DNA from: an uncultured Eubacteriales bacterium
Lineage (GTDB): Bacteria; Bacillota; Clostridia; Oscillospirales; CAG-272
Assembly (NCBI GenBank): GCA_902491535.1
Contig: CABUHS010000064.1
Span: 1-5,882 of the forward strand
DNA: 5,882 nucleotides
Reading direction: 5' to 3'
Shown: in pieces, positions 1-4,291 of the stretch
Layout of the letters: every line of letters starts with the position of its first letter
Numbering within the stretch: the stretch's first letter is position 1
Translations under genes and position numbers: made by a program
Notes under the pieces: model-generated
What the model was told of the DNA's origin: nothing
Database searches by the model: none
Seen by the model: the letters and a program-made list of their open reading frames with translations, nothing else

Positions 1-620
1 AAGGATGTGATGAGTCTGCTGAAGAGTCAGATGAATCTGTAATTATAACGCCGCTCGAACGGCTTATGAAGGACGCCGCAAATGCTGCAAACCTTGAGGT
101 GTATGAGGCATCTCAAAATGACAGCGAGCTTTCAGGTATGGGAACTACACTTGTTGCTGCGCTCATGGTAGACGACTGTGTGTTTATAGCAGGTATAGGA
201 GACAGCCGTATATATTATTTCAGCGGAAATGAGATGACACAGCTCACGCATGACCATTCATACGTTCAGTATCTGGTCGATATAGGACAGATAACGCCGG
301 AGGAAGCGAGGACAAATCCGTACCGTAACATTATAACACGTGCTGTCGGAAATGAAAGCTCTGTTGAGGCTGATACCGCCGTGCTTCATGTTACGGAAAA
401 GCCGTCTTATCTTCTTTTGTGTTCAGACGGGCTTACGGGATATGTCGATGAATCTGATATATGTGACACTGTTTTGGGTGACAGCTTCGATTCGCAGAAT
501 GAAGAAGAAGCTGAGGCTGAGCTTCGGGAAAAGGTGGAGCATTTGATTGATGCTGCAAATGAGAACGGCGGCGGTGACAATATTACGGCGTTTCTCGTAA
601 AGTTCGGCTGTATGATTTAA
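1..620 (+). CDS. prpC: PP2C-family Ser/Thr protein phosphatase (PrpC/Stp type), 5' end missing
   Basis: The frame is open from the left edge (first full codon at 3) to TAA at 618-620, giving 205 residues. The true start lies outside; the ATG at 66 is internal. Visible PP2C motifs, in order: GMGTT, GDSR, a T-x-DHS segment, the ITRAVG motif, LLCSDGLT, and the C-terminal GGGDNITAFLV. The aspartates in GDSR, SDG and GGGDN match the metal-site and core aspartates of the family. Bacterial PrpC/Stp proteins are about 240-250 residues, so roughly 40, including the RxxNED and DGMGGH motifs, are probably missing. These are soluble Mg/Mn-dependent enzymes that remove phosphate from Ser/Thr of the partner kinase and its substrates. 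The kinase gene follows 56 bp downstream in the same direction, the usual phosphatase-kinase pairing, so they are probably one operon with its promoter outside the window. Confidence 0.93.
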   Translation, partial: GCDESAEESDESVIITPLERLMKDAANAANLEVYEASQNDSELSGMGTTLVAALMVDDCVFIAGIGDSRIYYFSGNEMTQLTHDHSYVQYLVDIGQITPEEARTNPYRNIITRAVGNESSVEADTAVLHVTEKPSYLLLCSDGLTGYVDESDICDTVLGDSFDSQNEEEAEAELREKVEHLIDAANENGGGDNITAFLVKFGCMI

Positions 621-662
621 CGGACATTGTGCCCGGCGTTAATGTATTAAATAAATTGAAGT

Positions 663-668
663 AAGGGA
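663..668 (+). promoter_or_regulatory. Ribosome binding site of the PASTA kinase gene
   Basis: AAGGGA lies 8 bases before the ATG at 677 and supports that start. I see no convincing promoter in the 56 bp between phosphatase and kinase genes, which favours co-transcription. Confidence 0.7.
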
Positions 669-676
669 TTCGAATT

Positions 677-2407
677 ATGGATATTTACGATAAGTACGTT
701 GGTCAGATATTTGACCGCCGATATCGGATAGTCAGAGTAATCGGTGTCGGAGGTATGGCAGTCGTTTTTGAAGCGGTCGATACTGTTATGAAGAGAACAG
801 TTGCCGTTAAGATGCTCAAGGAAGATATATCCGGCGATATGCAGGCGGTAAAACGGTTCATTAATGAATCCAAAGCAGTTTCAATGCTCTCGCATCCGAA
901 TATCGTCAGCATTTACGATGTGTCTGTAAAGGACAATCTCAAATATATAGTAATGGAGCGTATTGACGGTATTACGCTGAAGAATTATATGAATCAGCGG
1001 GGTCCGCTGCCGCCTAAGGAGATACTGAACTATTCTGCTCAGGTTCTCCGTGCGCTCGAACATGCACATTCGAAGGGGATTATCCATCGCGATATAAAGC
1101 CGCAGAATATCATGCTTCTTAAAAACGGCAGAATAAAGGTGATGGATTTCGGTATTGCCAAGCTTCAGAATGCCGAAACTGTAACGGTCACCGATAAGGC
1201 GATCGGAACCGTTTATTATATAAGCCCGGAGCAGGCGAGCGGAAAGCAGATAGATCCGCGCAGCGATATCTATTCTCTCGGCGTCGTAATGTATGAAATG
1301 GCGACCGGAAAGCTTCCGTTTATTGCAGACAGTCCCGTATCAGTTGCGCTGATGCAGGTGAATGATAAACCGCGCCCTCCAAGAGAGTTGGTTCCGGAAA
1401 TTCCGGCGGGAGTCGAGGCGATGATACTTACCGCGATGGAAAAAGATCCTGAGAGAAGATTTCAGAATGCGTCTTCAATGCTTCATTATGTGCTGCGGAT
1501 GCGCGATGATCCTGCTTTCGGTTTCAAGCAGCATACTACAGGACAGATACAGACGGTTCAGCGTAAGCCTGAGAAAAAGGGAACCGGAAAGAAAAAAGGC
1601 AGTCAGAATTCTGCACGCAAGCAGAGCAGATCAATGCTTCCGATTATTGCCGGAGTTATGAGTGCATTTTTACTTGTTATGATAATAACGGGTATAACTA
1701 TGATCATGAATTTTATGGACAAAAGCAATCAGGATCAGTCTATAAGTGTAAAGATTCCCCAGCTGATCGGAAGTGTTTATAATGATGAACTTGCGGCGAA
1801 GATATCGGAAGAGGGATATTTCAGAATAGAAGTCGTTGAGGAGTACAATGCCGACCATGAGTCCGGGTATATTCTTTCGCAGTCGCCGGAGGCAGATTCT
1901 CAGAGAAAGGTGAAAAAAGGCGAGCAGCTTGCCGATATAAAGATAACCGTTTGCCGCGGAGCGGAGAGTATAGAACTCGGTGATTATTCGATTATCGAAT
2001 ACCGCACTGCAAAGCTTGAACTTCAGAAGCTCGGTTTAAAGGTTGAGGAGATCGGTGAAAACGACGATACTGTTTTGCAGAGCTATGCACTTCGTACCGA
2101 TCCTCCGGCAGGAAGCACGGTAAAACGCGGCGATACTGTTAAACTTTATTACAGTATCGGTCCTGCGGAGCCGCCCAAGGTTACAGTTCCGCAGTTTCTC
2201 GGACTTAATGAAGAAAAGGCGGCGGCGACTTTGGAAAAGCTCGGTCTTGATTACGGAAAAATAAGCTATGAGTATACCGATCTTTATCTTAAAGGTGAGA
2301 TAACCTCGCAGAGCAGAGCTATAGGCTCGGAAGTGCCTGTCGGAACAAAAATTGATTTTACAATATGTATTGGCAGCGTGGCAGACGGAAAAAAAGCCGG
2401 TTCATGA
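677..2407 (+). CDS. prkC: Membrane Ser/Thr protein kinase with three PASTA repeats (PrkC/PknB type)
   Basis: A 576-residue protein. The kinase domain (about 10-275) has the glycine-rich loop GVGGMAVVF (23-31), catalytic Lys45 in VAVKML, alpha-C Glu64, HRDIKPQN with catalytic Asp139, DFG at 157-159, and a P+1 region ending in SPE (183-185). The activation loop carries Thr168, 170, 172 and 178, likely autophosphorylation sites. A very basic juxtamembrane stretch (about 296-318) precedes one transmembrane helix (about 321-347), so the C-terminus should be outside the cell. Three PASTA-like units follow: about 357-428, 429-496 and 500-567. The first and third begin with the usual V-P-x-L/F-x-G pattern (KIPQLIG, TVPQFLG); the second begins atypically. 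PASTA domains in this family bind muropeptides or lipid II and activate the kinase, which controls cell wall synthesis, division and dormancy exit. Length is slightly below the 600-650 typical of the family. The phosphatase gene is just upstream. It ends at TGA 2405-2407, 30 bp before a terminator. In many Firmicutes rsgA follows; here it does not. Confidence 0.95.
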   Translation: MDIYDKYVGQIFDRRYRIVRVIGVGGMAVVFEAVDTVMKRTVAVKMLKEDISGDMQAVKRFINESKAVSMLSHPNIVSIYDVSVKDNLKYIVMERIDGITLKNYMNQRGPLPPKEILNYSAQVLRALEHAHSKGIIHRDIKPQNIMLLKNGRIKVMDFGIAKLQNAETVTVTDKAIGTVYYISPEQASGKQIDPRSDIYSLGVVMYEMATGKLPFIADSPVSVALMQVNDKPRPPRELVPEIPAGVEAMILTAMEKDPERRFQNASSMLHYVLRMRDDPAFGFKQHTTGQIQTVQRKPEKKGTGKKKGSQNSARKQSRSMLPIIAGVMSAFLLVMIITGITMIMNFMDKSNQDQSISVKIPQLIGSVYNDELAAKISEEGYFRIEVVEEYNADHESGYILSQSPEADSQRKVKKGEQLADIKITVCRGAESIELGDYSIIEYRTAKLELQKLGLKVEEIGENDDTVLQSYALRTDPPAGSTVKRGDTVKLYYSIGPAEPPKVTVPQFLGLNEEKAAATLEKLGLDYGKISYEYTDLYLKGEITSQSRAIGSEVPVGTKIDFTICIGSVADGKKAGS

Positions 2408-2436
2408 ATCCAGAATACAGAATAGACAAGAGATGC

Positions 2437-2475
2437 AAAAGCATCGGATACGGCATTGCCGTGTCCGATGCTTTT
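2437..2475. terminator. Intrinsic terminator shared by two convergent genes
   Basis: An 18-bp stem (2437-2454 with 2458-2475) closes a 3-base loop, with one G-T wobble. The arms begin and end in AAAA/TTTT, so a T run follows the hairpin on either strand. It lies 30 bp after the kinase stop and 68 bp beyond the stop of the convergent minus-strand gene, so it can end transcription from both sides. The T tracts are short (TTTTCTT on +, TTTTGC on -), so efficiency may differ by direction. Confidence 0.88.
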
Positions 2476-2542
2476 CTTGCTCTGATTATTTGCCCTGCGG
2501 TTCAATTTTATTTGTATGCAGACATATTATTCTGAATATTAT

Positions 2543-3562
2543 TTATCCGGCATTTTCTTCTTTGGAATCGGTTACCGCGGCGATTGATTTGAAACTGTCG
2601 GAGTGAATGGCAGACAGAAGATTCTGCATTGTCGAGCGAATGACATACAGATTGTATTCGCGGTTACCGTAAGGAAGCTTTTCTGCCGATTTTTCGAGTA
2701 ATTCCGAAATCCGGGTATCACTCATCGACTGAATCCGTTTGCGGAATTCGAGACACTCGTCAGATGTAAGGACGGGTATGGTGCTTTCTTTTCCGAGAGC
2801 GAAGGAGATGACCGCGCTGACAAGGGCATATCTGAATATGTTTACCGACTGATTTGATTCGTTTTGTGCATTATCTGCCGCGAGCAGTTCTGAAATGTTT
2901 CTGAAAGTGTTTTCTCCGTACGAACGCAAAAAGCTGTTTTCGTATGACAGGCAAAGCATGTAGCGGCGTAAATATTTTATACCGCCTATGAAACTGAAAT
3001 GCACCGCCGTAGGATATTTAGGCTCATCGCCGATAGCCAACGGCAAAAATGAGCTGTCGTATTCAAGAATATCATTGTGACATTCTTCTATTGCTTCAGA
3101 GTACGGAATGTCAGAATTATTTGCCATATGAGTTCTTATTTTTGCACATAAACTCAGTGCTTCGCACTGAAGTACCCGCAATGATTTTATACCATCAGCT
3201 CTCATTTTTCTCATATCGTCAGTGCTTACGGAGCGAAGCTTTTTCAGCGCTGCCGAATGATCTCCCAGTGATATAAGATATGTATCTACAGTAAAGATAA
3301 GAGAACGCAAAAGCTCGGGGGCATCCTCACTGCTGCTGCCGACAGATGCCGCGCCTGATTTTATGTATTCACATAGGATCTCACGCAAAACATCTGTCAG
3401 CGCAGATGACAGCTTTTCACAGTCACTGTGCCGTATAATGCCTATACGCATACCTTCTGCCAGAAGTGTCCGCATATAGTCGTTATACCGTATGTTGCCG
3501 GGATCAGGCTTTATATTTTCGCTTCTTGTTTTTCTTGCTTCCGCCATAATATACAATTCCAT
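2543..3562 (-). CDS. Protein of unknown function, resembling DUF6179
   Basis: A 339-residue protein on the minus strand, stop TAA at 2543-2545. From memory of the family pattern it resembles DUF6179 of Clostridia: an early Y-x3-LL-x-EG-x-R-x-G segment (about 29-41), then hydrophobic helices with S-x-x-F-T-V-D-T-Y-L (about 87-96), a YDSSFLP segment (168-174), and GGIKYLRRYMLCLSYENSF (193-211). No function is established. I see no signal peptide, transmembrane helix or catalytic motif; composition suggests a soluble, mostly helical protein. A Ser-rich stretch (74-79) may be a loop, and the tail is acidic. Two starts are possible: ATG at 3562, which has no Shine-Dalgarno, or ATG at 3547 (MAEARK...), preceded by a weak TGGAA about 10 bases upstream. 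The second is at least as likely. A consensus promoter 347 bp upstream on this strand (3909-3937) probably drives it. It converges on the kinase gene and stands alone on its strand. Coding is well supported by the long open frame; the family name is less sure. Confidence 0.72.
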   Translation of the reverse strand: MELYIMAEARKTRSENIKPDPGNIRYNDYMRTLLAEGMRIGIIRHSDCEKLSSALTDVLREILCEYIKSGAASVGSSSEDAPELLRSLIFTVDTYLISLGDHSAALKKLRSVSTDDMRKMRADGIKSLRVLQCEALSLCAKIRTHMANNSDIPYSEAIEECHNDILEYDSSFLPLAIGDEPKYPTAVHFSFIGGIKYLRRYMLCLSYENSFLRSYGENTFRNISELLAADNAQNESNQSVNIFRYALVSAVISFALGKESTIPVLTSDECLEFRKRIQSMSDTRISELLEKSAEKLPYGNREYNLYVIRSTMQNLLSAIHSDSFKSIAAVTDSKEENAG

Positions 3563-3566
3563 TTCT

Positions 3567-3584
3567 GCAAAGATTGTACTTTGC
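3567..3584 (-). repeat. Hairpin just upstream of the DUF6179-like gene start
   Basis: GCAAAG (3567-3572) and CTTTGC (3579-3584) are perfect inverted arms around a 6-base loop, ending 5 bases before the ATG at 3562. In mRNA this short stem would sit where a Shine-Dalgarno is expected, and none is visible. It may modulate initiation or be incidental; 6 bp is a weak stem. Confidence 0.4.
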
Positions 3585-3688
3585 GATTACCGAACCGGTT
3601 TAGTTCTGCCGGGTAACCTTCTTTTTCAAATAAATAAAAAGAGCGTGTTTTTTATCCGCGGTGAGGATATAAAACCGTGCATAACAGC

Positions 3689-3780
3689 TACATACATATG
3701 TATTAATTTTGGTATCGTAACAAACTTTATCGGGAAACCTTATAGACGATGTTTGTATTGTAGATTCGGATATGTATGTA
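3689..3780. repeat. 11-bp inverted repeat with nested palindrome
   Basis: TACATACATAT (3689-3699) is the exact reverse complement of ATATGTATGTA (3770-3780), separated by 70 bases. The left arm overlaps the perfect palindrome ATACATATGTAT (3692-3703). Inside the loop ATCGT/ACGAT (3714-3718 with 3746-3750) and ACAAAC/GTTTGT (3720-3725 with 3751-3756) could form competing stems. The arms are simple TA/CA-rich sequence, so chance is possible. Confidence 0.45.
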
Positions 3781-3816
3781 TCTTTTCATAAAATAAGAAA
3801 AATATTGAAAAAGCTA

Positions 3817-3845
3817 TTGACAAAGAAGATGATTTATGATATACT
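3817..3845 (+). promoter_or_regulatory. Consensus sigma-A promoter reading toward the T-box and thrS
   Basis: TTGACA (3817-3822), a 17-base spacer, then TATACT (3840-3845), with an extended -10 TG at 3837-3838. Transcription should begin near 3852. It reads toward the thrS T-box, whose first helix begins near 3970, leaving about 120 nt of transcribed sequence before the riboswitch. I found no better promoter nearer the T-box. Confidence 0.8.
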
Positions 3846-3908
3846 TCATGCTACAAAGTTTTATAGTAGGGTAGCTATAATTTTAAGTAGCTTTCTATAT
3901 ACTTTACT

Positions 3909-3937
3909 ATTATATCATATTTTTTCGTATTTGTCAA
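3909..3937 (-). promoter_or_regulatory. Perfect consensus sigma-A promoter reading toward the DUF6179-like gene
   Basis: On the minus strand TTGACA (3937-3932), a 17-base spacer, and TATAAT (3914-3909), with an extended -10 TG (3917-3916). Both hexamers match the consensus exactly. Initiation should be near 3902, reading leftward toward the gene at 3562/3547. It faces the plus-strand promoter at 3817-3845, and the two transcripts would overlap over about 3852-3902. Confidence 0.78.
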
Positions 3938-3969
3938 GTCCTGTCGCATGCAGTCGGCAGTGCGGATGT

Positions 3970-4215
3970 ATGATATGCTTTTGCATACGGACATGTCGGC
4001 TTTATACATGTGTCACAGAGAGCGGCGGGGGCTGAAAGCGCCGTACACGTGAGAGGTTCGGTACCACCGTGTGTGCGGTATTATTGCTGCGTTACAGTTA
4101 AAATAAAATGAGTGAAAAGCTCGGGTGGAACCGTGCATAGCATAAACGGTCGCTTCAGGCGGCGTCCGATCCTGCACCCCGAACGGCATACGTGCCGTCG
4201 GGTTTTTTGTTTTTT
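3970..4215 (+). promoter_or_regulatory. T-box riboswitch, threonine (ACC) specific, controlling thrS
   Basis: T-box leaders bind uncharged tRNA and let transcription continue into aminoacyl-tRNA synthetase genes. Stem I can be folded: base helix 3983-3990 with 4067-4074; threonine specifier ACC at 4063-4065, followed by A4066 just above that helix; middle helix 4007-4013 with 4045-4051; AGAGAG bulge (4017-4022); apical helix 4023-4027 with 4039-4043; and a loop containing the GNUG-type GCTG (4031-4034). The T-box core GGGTGGAACC is at 4123-4132. The antiterminator pairs 4121-4125 with 4178-4182 and 4133-4137 with 4173-4177, leaving the seven-base bulge TGGAACC. A T-rich terminator follows. 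The TGGA in the bulge would pair with a tRNA acceptor end UCCA, implying U at the discriminator position. The specifier, the core and the gene downstream agree on threonine. A hairpin at 4147-4168 fills the antiterminator loop. Confidence 0.93.
4178..4215 (+). terminator. T-box-controlled intrinsic terminator before thrS
   Basis: CCCGA (4178-4182) and CGGCA (4184-4188), with A4183 bulged, pair with TGCCG (4193-4197) and TCGGG (4198-4202) around the loop TACG. Two T runs follow (4203-4208 and 4210-4215). The left arm 4178-4182 is also the 3' strand of the antiterminator helix with 4121-4125, so the two folds exclude each other: uncharged tRNA-Thr favours readthrough, charged tRNA favours termination. 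Confidence 0.92.
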
Positions 4216-4255
4216 CGGCGGGCGTAAGAATTTTAATTATATGCCTGAGTATAAG

Positions 4256-4283
4256 CGGCTGTGCTGCAGCCGGAAAGGGAAGG
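4256..4283 (+). promoter_or_regulatory. Hairpin plus strong Shine-Dalgarno before thrS
   Basis: CGGCTG (4256-4261) and CAGCCG (4267-4272) form a 6-bp GC-rich stem with a 5-base loop. It is followed at once by AAAGGGAAGG (4274-4283), a purine-rich Shine-Dalgarno 8 bases before the ATG at 4292. This settles the thrS start in favour of 4292 over the in-frame ATG at 4241, which has no nearby Shine-Dalgarno. The stem leaves the ribosome site exposed and may stabilise the mRNA 5' end. Confidence 0.65.
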
Positions 4284-4291
4284 TAGTAAAA

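Larger units (their letters stand above)
3563..3816. other. Gene-free stretch, probable long 5' leader of the minus-strand gene
   Basis: I find no credible gene here on either strand. It is AT-rich and holds several inverted repeats: a 6-bp perfect hairpin beside the start codon (3567-3584), the palindrome AACCGGTT near 3593-3600, a 5+4-bp hairpin at 3648-3674, the 12-bp palindrome ATACATATGTAT at 3692-3703, and an 11-bp inverted repeat (3689-3699 with 3770-3780). If the minus-strand promoter at 3909-3937 is used, all of this is transcribed as the leader of the DUF6179-like gene. I recognise no known riboswitch class in it. Confidence 0.5.

Noticed and set aside
66..68. ATG at 66 as the start of the phosphatase gene
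   Set aside because: The frame is open upstream to the window edge, and a start here would leave out the N-terminal PP2C motifs.
617..642. TTAACG/CGTTAA inverted repeat between phosphatase and kinase genes
   Set aside because: Only 6 bp with a 14-base loop and no T run; it overlaps the stop codon, and is too weak to call a terminator or attenuator.
3593..3600. AACCGGTT palindrome as an operator
   Set aside because: An 8-bp palindrome alone is expected by chance at this length, and I found no second copy nearby.
3492..3791. Plus-strand open frame of 99 codons in the intergenic region
   Set aside because: It begins inside the minus-strand gene, has no Shine-Dalgarno, a Cys/Phe/Tyr-rich random-looking composition, and runs over inverted repeats.
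3974..3987. TATGC-TTTT-GCATA hairpin as a separate terminator
   Set aside because: Five A/T-rich base pairs with no T tract after it; the right arm is better used in the base helix of T-box stem I.
3772..4035. Plus-strand open frame of 87 codons across both promoters and into the T-box
   Set aside because: It overlaps the promoters and stem I of the riboswitch; its product resembles no protein and there is no ribosome site.
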